Positions 32,224 through 43,067 of a stretch of 64,000 bases of DNA are shown in pieces; position 1 is the first letter of the stretch; every line of letters begins with the position of its first letter. This stretch comes from Enchytraeus crypticus (lineage: Eukaryota > Annelida > Clitellata > Enchytraeida > Enchytraeidae), in contig CAJHZI010000371.1 in NCBI GenBank assembly GCA_905160935.1, positions 506,001 through 570,000 of the forward strand. The letters are read 5' to 3'. The notes below the pieces were generated by a model. It was not told where the DNA came from, did no database searches, and saw only the letters and a list, made by a program, of their open reading frames with translations. The translations under genes and the position numbers were made by a program.

Positions 32224-32984
32224 ATGGCGAAATTAACTCTGTCGAGTACATCAACAGATTTCACTACATATCTATCTATATCCTCCAATACGATTGGATC
32301 CTGACAGAAAGTACGAATTAGCATTTATATCTCTGCAGACGTACAATTCAATACCAAACATCACGGAGGCCAACAATAAATTTAAATATTCCACCGATGA
32401 TGGAAATACTTGGATAATCATCACGCTTTCAAAGGGAGCTTACGAATTAGGAGATATTAACGCAGCGATTCAAAGGGTAATGCAGGCAAACGGCCACTAC
32501 GATTCAATTAATGAGAAATATTATATAAACATAAGTCATTTAATTTTCACAGCAATTTTGACTACATCACACGAAAAGTACATGATGGATTTCGGATTGA
32601 AAAATTCAATAGAGCCTACTCTAGTAGGCCCTATTTTTTCTAGTAGGCCGCTTCACCAATGAAAAACTGACACAAGGAATTCATCAATCTCCAAATATAA
32701 TAGATATAGAAAAAGTCAATTTGATACAATTCGATTGCGATTTTTCTACTGGTAGCTATCTTAATGGAAAGAAATCTAATGTGATTCATACGTTCAATCA
32801 AAGAGTAAATCCAGGCTATAAGATAATAGAGAACCCTACTCCTGAATTGATATTTTTACCAATAGTTAAAAAACAAGAAATCGATAGCATAAAACTGCGG
32901 CTGAACGATCAAGTCAACAAACTTATCGATCTGATAGGTGAAAGACTTACTATTGTATTACTAATTAGAGAAAAATCTAATTAA
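32224..32984 (+). pseudogene. Polinton minor capsid (penton-like) protein remnant
   Basis: Start has MAKLTLSSTSTDFTTYLS. The body keeps YELAFISLQTYNSIPNI, a NNKF.YS segment and GAYELGDINAAIQ, characteristic of the single-jelly-roll vertex protein of Polintons and adintoviruses. Its C-terminal part (SNVIHTFNQRVNPGYKIIE) is also present. Broken. Confidence 0.75.
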
Positions 32985-32992
32985 AAATTATA

Positions 32993-33307
32993 TTGTTCTT
33001 TGTAAAAATTATTGTCAAAGAGAAATGCAAAGCATACAGTTCAAAACAAACTCCGGTACATGGACGGGGATTTGTCGATTCACGGAAAGGTTTCGGTTCG
33101 TACGTCTATCAGAATAAAGAATTAATTGCAAAGCCAATGCTAGGAGAAGTAGGTGATATTGCGGCATTCGGAATGACAGAGGGTAGTAAAGCACTCATTA
33201 GAAAGATAGCAAACGAAAAAAGCAAAAATAGTCGTCTAACTCCAGAATCGGAACAGATATTAGAACAACTAAAAAAAGGGCAGCGGATTAAAACGATTTT
33301 AGTTTAA
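32993..33307 (+). CDS. Polinton protein of unknown function, upstream of major capsid
   Basis: About 104 residues with HGRGFVDSRKGFGSYVY, then EVGDIAAFGMTEGSKAL and a basic helical end. Adintovirus-like elements often have a small basic protein just before the major capsid gene. I do not recognise its fold. Confidence 0.5.
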   Translation: MFFVKIIVKEKCKAYSSKQTPVHGRGFVDSRKGFGSYVYQNKELIAKPMLGEVGDIAAFGMTEGSKALIRKIANEKSKNSRLTPESEQILEQLKKGQRIKTILV

Positions 33308-33330
33308 AATTATTATTACATATACATAAA

Positions 33331-34712
33331 GTGAAAACTGAAGTGCCAAACGAAATTTTCACACAACCATCGTCAATAATTGTTGACAATAGTGTAGAAA
33401 GTTTTCAATACTCCTCTTTTATTCCACAGACTAATGCTGGTTTTAATGATAACTCTAATGTTATAGAAATTGATATACCTGCAAGTGATTCGTATTACAA
33501 CATATCTAACAGCTTCCTTAAAATTAAGGGAAGAATACTGAGAAATGATAATAACAATGCCGCCTATGATGCAACAGCTCAAATAGCTTTCATTAATAAT
33601 GCTATTCCATACCTGTTTTCTATTATTGAGTACGATCTAGGGTCTAAATCAATTGAATCATTACACTTTCCAGGACAGACTACGTCAATGTTGGGTTATT
33701 TGTCTTATCCTGACGATTTCAATAGTAGTGCGGGATGGAATCAATGTTGGAGAAAAGACAGAAATGTCGGCGCAGTATCCTCCAAATATAGACAATCTCC
33801 AGCAGTTGCAGCTGGCGCAGCCATTGTTGCCAATCATTTTACAACGCATGAAAATCCAGATTACAATGAAGGATTTGCGATTCGTCGACAACTTCTAATG
33901 AACAACGATGCACCAGGCCAATTTTCATTCAACATTCCAATTTCACATCTATCTGGATTTTCCGATTATAACAAAGTACTTTACAATTTACGGCATACGT
34001 TGAGGTTCACTAGAACGCCTGACACATCAGCAATTCATAAAGCGTTTTAACGTTTTTCAAGGTAAAGTTTCACTAACGGATATTAGGTGGATGGTACCAA
34101 GAATAAAACCGTCAGTTGAAATGATAATTTCACTGCGAGAGTCTGTTGTAAGTAAAAGGAAAATTCCAATAAGTTTTAGCAGAAGAACTGACCAATATAC
34201 TACAGTTACACGAGATGTGCAGGAATTTGAGTGGATGATCAATAGAGACGCTGGAATGAAAAAGCCTGGATGGATAATTGTTGGATTTCAAACTGACAAA
34301 TCAAGAACACAGGAACAAAATCCAGCTGTGTTTAATCACCTTAACTTGACGAGTGCTTTTGTTGAATTGAATGATCAGAGATATCCTGCAGATGAACCGA
34401 GAATAAACTTTGCTACAAATGACTATGTAGATTTCTGCGCTATGGCAGATGAATTTAAGAAAGAACACTTTGGTTTTAATCATTTAATTGGAGGTACACA
34501 GATCGATATGATGAATTACAAAAAGTTATTTTTACTTTAGTCTTTGATGTACGACATCAGAGTGAAAAAGTCAAATCTGAGTTATGAATATAAAACTAAA
34601 TTTTAAAGTTAGTCAAAATGTTCCAGAACATACTCATATGTATGTTACGATACTTTCCGATAGAGTGATGTACCTAACAGCCGACGGTCAGACTCCAATT
34701 ATTATAGATTAA
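33331..34712 (+). pseudogene. Polinton major capsid protein (double jelly roll)
   Basis: Begins NEIFTQPSSIIVDNSVESF, then IDIPASDSYYNISNSFLKIK and a long beta-rich body typical of the adenovirus-hexon-like double-jelly-roll capsid proteins of Polintons. The C-terminal beta segments end in VMYLTADGQTPIIID. Broken in a small number of places. Confidence 0.88.
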
Positions 34713-34764
34713 TAAGTTTTTCTAAAATGAAATTACGTTGTAAAATTTTATAATGTAATTTAAA

Positions 34765-35229
34765 ATGTACTGTTTGAAATGTAAAAGGAAAACTTTTTCC
34801 ATACAGACGCAAGTGAGGTTAACTGCTCATAATAGAAAATTGCAAATTTCTTTTTGTGTAGTGTGTGGAAGTAAAAAGTCAAGATTCATCTCAGGTCAGG
34901 GTGTATTTAATAATGTGCTATCCGCCGTTGGAAACACAGTTGGAGAAATACATTTACCTGCCAGACGTGGAGATTATGTACCCAACGAATCATTTAATGA
35001 TCTAAATAAGTATTCTTATTGCGGACTAGGCACAAAGTACGAACAGAGAAATCGCGAAGGCTATCAGGGTATAAATGAGTTGGACGGAATGTGTAAATTG
35101 CACGATCAGTTTTATACCGCAAACACCGATACTGCTAGCAGAAATATAATCGACGAAGCTTTGGCCCATCGAGCATACGAAATCTTTAATGATTCAAGCT
35201 TAAATAGTGAGCAAAGAAATATGGCTTAA
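34765..35229 (+). CDS. Polinton zinc-ribbon / phospholipase A2-like protein
   Basis: 154 residues, apparently whole. N-terminal zinc ribbon: MYCLKCKRKT and CVVCGSKKSRFIS, the C..C/C..C..KSRF motif common in Polintons and adintoviruses. C-terminal PLA2-like core: YCGLGT as the calcium loop, then INELDGMCKLHDQFY with the catalytic His-Asp pair. This resembles the VP1u phospholipase that parvoviruses use to leave endosomes. The inferred role is membrane breach during entry. Confidence 0.8.
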   Translation: MYCLKCKRKTFSIQTQVRLTAHNRKLQISFCVVCGSKKSRFISGQGVFNNVLSAVGNTVGEIHLPARRGDYVPNESFNDLNKYSYCGLGTKYEQRNREGYQGINELDGMCKLHDQFYTANTDTASRNIIDEALAHRAYEIFNDSSLNSEQRNMA

Positions 35230-35239
35230 TTAGTTTACC

Positions 35240-36270
35240 TCTTCATGAAATATAGGCAAAGTTTGGTCTTGGCCAGTCAAAAAACGTATAGAGGGGTCCA
35301 GCGAAGAAAAAGGCTTGAAGCGAAACGTTGGACCCTTTGAAGATTTAGCTAAGGAATTACACAAACGGATTCGTAGAAAATTTACAAGACGTCAAGTTCA
35401 TGTGTTAGAAGTTGACGAGATATGGGCAGCAGATTTAATCGAAATGCAGGAATGGAGTAGAGATGATAAGGGCTACAGATACATGCCTAACGTCATTGAT
35501 GTGTTTTCCAAGTATGCATGGAGCATTCCGTTGAAAGACAAGAGAGGTGAAACAACTACAGATGCATTTAAACTAATAGTGTCATCATCCGGAAGACAGC
35601 CTAGACATTTATGGGTTGATCAGGGTAAGGAATTTTACAACAAAAACATGGATGATTTGTTAAAGAAACTTGATATCAATAGATACTCTACATTTGGTGA
35701 ACATAAATCAGCAGTCGTCGAACGATTCAATAGAAGTATCAAGGAAAAGATGTGGAAAAGATTTACTGCGGAAAATACGAGAAACTGGATTGATATGATT
35801 GATGACCTAATTGCAGAGTATAACAACACAAAGCACTCTACCATAAAAATGACTCCAACTGAAGCTAGTAAGAAGGAAAACGAAGCATTTATAATTAACA
35901 GTAGGAAGTATAGAAATTTGGAAAGTAACGCGAGTCGGAAATTCGAGATTGGTGACAGAGTTCGAATTAGCCGGATTAAAGCCGCGTTTGAAAAGGGTTT
36001 CCTACCAAATTGGTCCGAGGAGGTGTACGTTGTAGACAAAGTAAAGTATACATCGCCGGTTACGTATATATTGAAAGATCAATCTGGTGAGGTATTAGAG
36101 GGATGTTTCTACACAGAGGAACTTCAGAAAACTAATATATAATTATATAAAATTGAAAAGATTTTACAAAGGAAAAAATTAAAGGTGTGGAACACGCCTT
36201 GGTTAAATGGGTGGGTTACAGTAAGAAATTTAATGAATGGATTCCCGTAGATCATTTGGAAAGTGTTTAA
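35240..36270 (+). pseudogene. Polinton integrase (rve) with chromodomain-like tail
   Basis: The main block at 35315-36142 shows the retroviral-type DDE core: AADLIEMQEW, WVDQGKEFYN and KSAVVERFNR. An SH3-like C-terminal part follows (FEIGDRVRISR). After it a chromodomain-like segment, with KWVGYSKKFNEWIP readable near 36205-36245, would normally steer integration to marked chromatin. It generates the 6-bp target duplication seen at the ends. Confidence 0.9.
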
Positions 36271-36322
36271 CGAAAGAGTTTTGTATAAAAAAATTCGAAA
36301 TCTCTATAAATATTAATTTTGA

Positions 36323-36353
36323 TTTAAATATATTTTCTTACATATATAAAATG
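36323..36353 (+). promoter_or_regulatory. Start box of SSB-like gene
   Basis: TTTAAATATATTTTC, TTAC and ATATATAAAATG lead directly into the start codon. Same architecture as 27935-27965 on the other strand. Confidence 0.6.
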
Positions 36354-36677
36354 ACAGCTACAAACTCGCAAATATTCAAATTTCAAAATCTAAAGATTGA
36401 AGATAAATATATTGTAAAGGGTTTGAAACCCATAAATACAAAATTTGGTAAATCGTATATACTATACGCTGTACAAAATGAGGACGATACCCTTCTACAA
36501 ATATGGTCTATTAAAAAGATTAATGAATATATTAGAGAGAAAGAGTTGGAAAAGAACCCTGAAAGATTTGAGTTTACAGTAAGAGAAATCAATTATGGAA
36601 AACATAAAGGAATGTTGTATGCTGAGATTGATGGTTGCAATACAAATAGCAATGATGCTGGAGTTATCTGGTTGTAA
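36351..36677 (+). CDS. Polinton SSB-like (OB-fold) protein
   Basis: 108 residues. KFQNLKIEDKYIVKGLKPIN, TKFGKSYILYAV and FTVREINYGKHKG fit the pattern of small OB-fold, single-strand-DNA-binding-like proteins of adintovirus-type elements. Probably a replication accessory for PolB. Assigned by pattern only. Confidence 0.5.
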   Translation: MTATNSQIFKFQNLKIEDKYIVKGLKPINTKFGKSYILYAVQNEDDTLLQIWSIKKINEYIREKELEKNPERFEFTVREINYGKHKGMLYAEIDGCNTNSNDAGVIWL

Positions 36678-36775
36678 AGGAATTATTTCCAAACCAAATG
36701 TGGTTTGAAAATATTAATGCATGTGTGCAATAAAAATTATCTTTGATAAAAATTAGCTGTAAATACGTTTTATAT

Positions 36776-39700
36776 TTATTCACCTAATCTACAATGACCA
36801 TACGCAAAAATATGTATCCCATCATCTAAAATTTCTCGCTTGTCATCATCAGCGCTAAGAGCAACTTTATTTACTTGTTCACTGTAAACGTCATGCAAGT
36901 GAGATCTGATGACATTCATTCTTCTAATATAATCTCTTTTCTCAAACAGACAATTTCTATAATCCTCATGCGTTACTGCTCTTTCAACAGCATTCTTTTC
37001 AACTCCTTTACATTTCTTGTGTTCCTCATTTGCCAATTTATACGAGTACAGCGTTGCTCTCAATCCAACAAATTCTTCAATTTCCTTCCCACAAGCTCCG
37101 TCCTTAAACATTCCAATGACTTTCTTATTAATTCCAGTCTTAATGCCTGATGGATGAACTCTGGGAAAATCGCTAGTGTCAAATCTGCGTTCGACGTCAT
37201 TAGAAATGTTTGCATAAAAATCTTCCGTGTGTATTTCGTACATCAACGAGTCCGTGTCTGTAAATAACAGCTTGGCTTTATCATCGTACATTTTCTTTAT
37301 GTAATTATAGTGAAAGTCGTACATCAAAGTTTGACTTAAATTTAATATTGTCATACCTAGGTAGATTGGCTTATTATACAGCAATTTAGTTTTTCTCATG
37401 TGAACGCCAACAAGATTTTCGTCAAATATCACTGTTCGGTTATAGTACGGCTTTGCAGATAATTTAACAGCCTTTTCCCTATCATCAACCAATCTGAAAT
37501 CTATCCTAGTTTCAATATTCTCCATTGTCTTTCCAAAAACGCTCTTGTTCATTAGTTTAAAGAAATCTTTTTCGAAGTCGTTGGCAGCCTTGGTTCTTAG
37601 CTGTGTATTTAAATTGATGTATGTCTTAAGCCATGGACTTCCCTCAAATTTTATGCCTCTGCGTATTTTGGTAATTTTCAGACCCAAGCTTTCGTACAGT
37701 TTCAAATTCTCGTAATGTAATATGTACTTTGCTTTATCATTCAAATTCGGTAGCAATTTCTTCACTTTATTCACTTTCACAATTTCGGGAGCTAAGGGGT
37801 AGTCGTTATGGAGATCATGCAGCGCTGTAGGATATTCCACGTCAACTTCGAGGATACACTTCATTTCTTTCCAGTTCTCCAGTTCTTTTTCTGTCATCCA
37901 TTCGAAACCGTGTGTGGGTAGGGGCTTACTCATAGCAAACCCATAAAGGTTATTCGAATCTAGGTATTTGATAAATTTGTAAGGTTCATCAACGTTAAAA
38001 TTCCCATCCATGTATTTATTATTAGCTTTCGCGTATCGGTTTGAAATAGTGCTTACACCGCCTCTTATTCCGTGCTTAATCATCAACAGCATGTCGTAAT
38101 CACTCAACAATTCGAGCTCAACTTTAGTTAATCTTAAAGCAGCATCCCAAGCTAGTCCTGGTGAAGTATAGTACCACGCAGGATCTAATTTCTAGTAGGT
38201 CATACATACATCTCTAAAATTCTCAAAGACATCTGCTAGTAAAAGAACATCAGATATATTGTACAAGTCGTGATAGTCTCGAAATGTTGTACAACCAAAC
38301 TCTCTCCAAACAGTCTGTGCGTGCTTATAGTCTTCATCATTGATACTGGTATCGTTAAGTTTCGAGTAGAAAGCTTCCTTTGGCGGTAGTTAGATTACTT
38401 ACATAATCGTACGGGTAAACTCCTTTTCTCAGAAGCAAATCCAATTGCTTTCCAGAATACTTACTTGCAATATTCTTACACTGATCCCTACTTAGGTTCT
38501 TTGAAAGTGTGTCAAGACTCGAAGCCATAAATCGAAAGCTATCGATAAACCGTAATTCTGGTTTCACTGGGACTTCTTTACCTGTTTTATATATGAACTT
38601 GTCAACCAGCACTTCCCTAGAGAAACTAATGTACTTTTCTTCGTTGCACGGAATACAATTAATGTTTCCACCTGCCAACTTCTTTAATAAATGACTCAAA
38701 ATCTACGTAAACTATGAATGGTACTCTCATCGATTTTTTGTAGTGATTGAATTTCATAAACGTTCCAGGGTCAGGTTTTTTTATTTTTTTTAATGCATTG
38801 CATTGAAATCCCCCCTAGCCATTAACCTATTAAAGTTTTTAATCCAGCAGTAATGTTTATTATCATCTTTTGATATTAGTAACAAATCTACTGCGTTTTG
38901 ACTATTAAATGTTGAAATCCTTAATGATATTATTTCTTCTTCTTTGGCCCACGCCTCTAGCTTTTCATATCCAAACACATGAATTGAACATTGTTTTTCT
39001 TTTCAAATTTATCAATATTTTTCAAGTTAACCGGAAACTCAATACCATTCCAGTTAAATTCTTCAGCCTGCTTCTTTAATTGTCTATCAATGCGCTCAGA
39101 ATGTTCATCCACAGGATTGAAGGCTCTAGCTAAACACCGTTTAAAACATTGTTCGTCTTCATTCTTCATATTTATAATAGCCTTTTTATCAGCTAATTTT
39201 TTAGGAAGAGGAATGCAGGAACTACCTCGGAGTGGTTTGTTTTCAACAGTATTTATTTCTAATTTCATCACCATACGAAATCTCCAATTACTACCCCACA
39301 TCTGAAAATTTGCCATTGACTCTAGCATTTTGCCTTTAGCCTTTCCAAACACCTCTGCTGTATCTGTGGAAGGTAGAATTATTTCACTTTTAGAGAGAAA
39401 AGGAGCGTCATAAGATATTATTTCCCCAGACTTTAAATCAGCCTTCTCCATTGTACATGTAAGTGTTTGATTAATTTTTGTCTGAGGATTGTTATTTAAT
39501 ACATCTATCACTTGTGGTTGAATACTGCTCAGAAATGACACTGCATCAACTCCATCTCTATCGTCAATGACATATTGCTTTGTGAATCCTTTTAATGCTG
39601 ATGTCGTTTCTATGACGTCATAATTGTTTGTCTTAGTCTGGGTGAATATGTTCTGAACTTTAGACTTTAGCGCTTTAAAAGATTTACTTACCGGCTTTTT

Positions 39701-39946
39701 AATTTTGTGTGATCGATAGCTTGCCAGCCAATCCCAATAAGACTTTATAGTTGCCATTACTCCAGTCTTAATTGGTGTAAGAATCTCAGTTTTGATATGA
39801 GGTACAGGTGTGTCAAGCAAATTCTCAGAATGTATCTTCGATGATGGCTTATACTCAGTTGGCTCTAAAACCGGCTCTCGAATATCTGGTACAGGAGAAT
39901 TAATCAAATCAACAACACCCCCGGTTGTTTGTGATGTCCCGGTCAA
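36776..39946 (-). pseudogene. Polinton protein-primed DNA polymerase B remnant
   Basis: The palm region is clear: KYLDSNNLYGFAMSKPLP (motif A), GKTMEN..TRI (motif B region) and KLLFTDTDSLMYEI (DTD, motif C). An exonuclease-side block has ELRFIDSFRFMASSLDTL. The N-terminal part carries PLPKKLADKKAIINMKNED and KHYCWIKNFNRLMA, typical of the long N-termini of Polinton PolB. Broken in several places. It replicates the element by protein priming at the inverted repeats. Confidence 0.92.
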
Positions 39947-40043
39947 TGCGTCAATAAGCTCCGCCTTTCTAAGAGAAGAAATAGTATTTTTTAATACCTC
40001 GTTGTTTTGCGACTTGTCGCAATTGTTTCACCGTTTGAGTTTC

Positions 40044-40073
40044 TATTTTATATACGCAAGAAATATATTTAAA
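40044..40073 (-). promoter_or_regulatory. Start box upstream of polymerase gene
   Basis: TTTAAATATATTTCTTGCG followed by TATATAAAAT on the minus strand, aligning with the boxes at 27935-27965 and 36323-36353. Confidence 0.55.
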
Positions 40074-40117
40074 TAGAAATCAACTTTTTCGGAACTCAAC
40101 TCGGCTTTTATACTAAA

Positions 40118-40394
40118 AGTCGGCGCTCGTAATTGTGCTGACGAATCGAAACTGTCGGTTTTTCACCGCAGCGCATGACTCATAGTCCTATGATAATTAC
40201 GCCTCAAGCTATTTATAAGCGAATCGAAACTGGGTTTTTCCTAGAGTTGCTATTCTCGGTCAAATGATTATGAGTCATGGAAAGTTTTCAAGGTTATCAA
40301 GACTGGACAAGGCTAATTTGCCATTTTAATCAAGGTATGCATAACTTTGCCTTAAAAACTCATTTTGTCCCAGACAAGTAATTATCATACTACT
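40118..40394 (-). repeat. Polinton right terminal inverted repeat
   Basis: About 277 bp, inverted match of 27208-27490. Ends CATACTACT immediately before the TATACA duplication at 40395-40400. Confidence 0.95.
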
Positions 40395-40400
40395 TATACA
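40395..40400. repeat. Polinton target-site duplication, right (TATACA)
   Basis: Exact copy of 27202-27207. Confidence 0.93.
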
Positions 40401-40436
40401 CCATAATTGTATATACACAGTGATTGACTAGTGAAC

Positions 40437-40674
40437 CTTGAAACTCTTGGTCGGATCAAATCTGCGAGCAAGCCCGAAGTCGATGATCTTGATCTCGTTA
40501 CTGTTGATAGTGACGCATAGAATATTCTCTGGTTTAAGGTCGAGATGTAGGACATTCTGTGAATGTATGTAGGCCACACCTTCACAGATTTGCCTCATGA
40601 AGTGAATGCACTCTCTCTCAGTCAGCACGTAGTCCTCATTAATGACTCTCTCCAGCAACTCCTTGCCGGCTATG
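40437..40674 (-). CDS. MYLK-like: MLCK-like exon: kinase catalytic loop and DFG
   Basis: 238 bp; the first base completes a His codon, phase 0 out (AAG|GTTCAC). Encodes [19 protein letters not shown], then [28 protein letters not shown] and [22 protein letters not shown] in place of HRD is normal for MLCK and titin-like kinases, and DFGLARR is MLCK-typical. The donor lies 42 bp from the Polinton's right end, so the element inserted almost at the splice site without destroying it. Confidence 0.96.
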
Positions 40675-40992
40675 CTACAAAGTATTTCACATTGTACTAA
40701 ACGACATTGCCATTTGGTTATCTATGAGTCTTTTATCATTGAATCTTTTGACGCTATGAGCGTGCAGCAAAAGATTCAATGTGCATCATGCATTACATTG
40801 CAACATTTGTAGCGAAGTTACACACTGTATGTCAACTTCTTACACTGCACAAAAGCCTATAATTCACAAGTCATCCTCATTCATTCCACTAATACTCTCA
40901 AAAAATAGTACGGCAAAAGCCGGAAGTCTGAAGCTGAGTTTAGCTGTTTAGTTTCTTGCATCAAGAAGCAGCCAGTTCAGTGCATATTTGGC

Positions 40993-41000
<8 letters not shown>
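40675..41000. other. Intron, no gene seen
   Basis: Short inverted match around 40735-40785 (gaatcttttgac..gcaaaagattca). Otherwise unremarkable AT-rich intron. Confidence 0.5.
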
Positions 41001-41061
<61 letters not shown>

Positions 41062-41301
41062 ATAAGCATATTAGGCCAAATATGCACTGAGCTGCCTGCT
41101 ATATTCCATACCAACGTCAGAAAGGGCATTTGGTTGGTGAGCGCCTAGGTTCCAGAAATTGCTAGAAAAAGTTAAACGAATGGAAAAGTCTCAAGTAGGG
41201 GATTGGTTGGTGGTGTGGTGTAGGACAGAGAGGATTTGAGACAGTCTATTTGTATCCCGACCCTAGTTAAACTGGGATTTAAGGGAGGATGATGATGATG
41301 A

Positions 41302-41366
<65 letters not shown>
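40998..41366 (+). mobile_element. Dispersed repeat X between two (TA)n tracts
   Basis: TA tracts at about 40998-41053 and 41304-41366 flank a copy of repeat X: cgtcagaaagggcatttggt, gcgcctaggttccagaaatt, tatcccgaccctagttaaac, then a GATG/ATG tail running into the second TA tract. Confidence 0.75.
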
Positions 41367-41369
<3 letters not shown>

Positions 41370-41380
41370 TACAGCCAGGG

Positions 41381-41600
41381 GCGGATCGAGGAATTTTTTA
41401 AGGGGGGGCCGAAATATTTTTCGAGAATGTACACAATTTTTCCTTACGCCCCGCCCCGCCTTCTTCGCACACGTGATGCAATCAGAAAAAATGCTGTGGG
41501 GGCCGGGGAGAGCTCAAAATGTTTTCACTATAGAGCTCGGCTCGTAGAGTGAGTGTATCTTGCCGCCCCCCCCCCCCCCACCACTCATTCCCGTACTAAA
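41381..41600. mobile_element. Possible hAT-type MITE fragment
   Basis: CAGGGGCGGATCGAGG followed by a G-rich stretch resembles the CAGGGGCGGATC ends of many hAT elements, and the interval closes in a C-rich run at 41562-41579. No matching opposite end was confirmed. Confidence 0.3.
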
Positions 41601-42866
41601 GTGAGAGGAAAACTTAAAATGCCTAAAATCCTACATTTGTTTTGGAAAGAAGTAGGTTAATTTTTTCACCTCTGAAGAAACTCAGAAGATCTGGACGAAT
41701 TGCAGGGGGCTTAAACAACTTTCAGCCAAGGCTGCTTGCACCTCTGCTGCGGGACAGAGTTCACATTTTTTACTAGCACTCTTTTTCCTCTTTTGCAGTG
41801 GTTAAAGCTAAAATTGAGAGCTAGTGAAACGGTCAACATTTTTCTGGCCCCCTTGCATTTACAGGGCTCCTAGTATACAAAATATGAGCCCTTGTCCCAT
41901 ATTTTAACAAATTTGATCTAGTTGAACTGAGTTCCCTATCGTACAAATGAGACACGTTTGAACGTTAATATCTCCGGCTTGAAAAAAGCGAATTTAACCA
42001 ACTTTTATATTTCATACAATACGTTTGTGGAATAGACAATTTAAAAATTTGGTAATGATATCTATAACGGTTATTAATTTTAGCGCTTGGGTGTATATAG
42101 CCAAATTCAGGCGTTCTTAATACAACAGCAGTCACGTAAAGTTATTATTCGTTTACAACATTGTGTTTTTTATAACTGATACCCCAATTGTTTTTATAAT
42201 GAAGTCGTAAGGAGTTGACCAATGGTAACTTGGTCTACTTTCATATTTCTTAGACTAGGAATTCTTAGTCGGTTCTCAACAGCTCTATCTCAAGGTCGAG
42301 TTAAGGGTTCGATTCTTAATGTCCCTGACCTTTGCTATTCAGCACAGATAGACTCGTGTCTGTCAAGCAGACAAAGAGATCTTCTTGGTAGCGGTTGACT
42401 TCATATACCTGTCTTTTCCGTAGTCTATAAACTTTTCAAGCAGATCACAGTGTGCTTCTTTAAGTGCAAAACTCTCTACTGATCTTTAATATCGTATTTT
42501 GGCAATTAAGAACGTCACTTGTAACAAATTTGCGAGCAATCTCATACTGTAGAACAACGTGTAAAATTGAGTATATCAAGTACAGTATTAAGCGTTTAAA
42601 AATGTAGTGTACATGTATGTTCATGTCTTAACTGCTGTCATAAAATAGCTATTTCGTTCTGTGTGATTATACATTTATAATTATCAATATGCAGCAAAAT
42701 ATCAATAATATATCAAAGCATACGTTAATACAGCTTTACATACTGATGCGTTTATTTTTTAACTTACGCTTCTTGTGCTTCTTTCTTTTTTAATAAGATT
42801 TCAGTATGAAATAGATTCGTACAATATTTTTGTCTTAATGATTTTCCATAAAAATGATAAACTAAC
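41601..42866. other. Intron; partial copy of the 61-kb foldback element near 42157-42235
   Basis: ttgtgttttttataactgat, followed by cccc..ttgtttttataatgaa and gtcgtaaggagttgaccaat, matches the left end of the foldback at 61054. No coding sequence seen. Confidence 0.55.
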
Positions 42867-43067
42867 TGCTCCATGACGATGATAATTTCACGAGCTGACT
42901 CGAAGGCATCCCACAGAAGTAGTATTTTGGGATGACGTAGCTGATTCATCACATCAACCTCTTTGCGAAACTCTTCCCTCTGACCCGCTTTTACTCGAAT
43001 AAATTTGGCAGCGAATTCTAGACCAGAGGATTTCTCTTTGCAAAAACATACGCTTCCAAACTTGCCT
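42867..43067 (-). CDS. MYLK-like: MLCK-like exon: kinase N-lobe (glycine loop, Lys, alpha-C Glu)
   Basis: 201 bp; the first base completes an Arg codon and two bases remain at the end (CA|GTTAGT). Encodes GKFGSVCFCKEKSSGLEFAA, KFIRVKAGQREEFRKEVDVM and NQLRHPKILLLWDAFESARE. The glycine loop, the ATP-anchoring Lys in AAKF, and the alpha-C Glu in FRKEV are all present. NQLRHP.. is typical of MLCK/DAPK/titin kinases. Confidence 0.95.

Larger units (their letters stand above)
27208..40394. mobile_element. Polinton/Maverick (polintovirus, adintovirus-like), 13.2 kb, broken
   Basis: Both termini (AGTAGTATGATAATTACTTG.. in the terminal repeats), a 6-bp target duplication, and the full hallmark set are present: protein-primed PolB, rve integrase, FtsK/HerA-type packaging ATPase, adenain-like protease, double-jelly-roll major capsid protein and minor capsid protein. 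A zinc-ribbon/PLA2-like protein, a fibre-like protein, a membrane-active small protein, two AT-hook proteins and an SSB-like protein accompany them. It is a fossil with roughly ten breaks spread over several genes, while others still look whole. The terminal repeats differ at about seven positions plus one short indel over 280 bp, so insertion is old enough to have decayed but not ancient. It lies in a kinase-gene intron, with its capsid genes opposite to the host gene. Confidence 0.97.
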
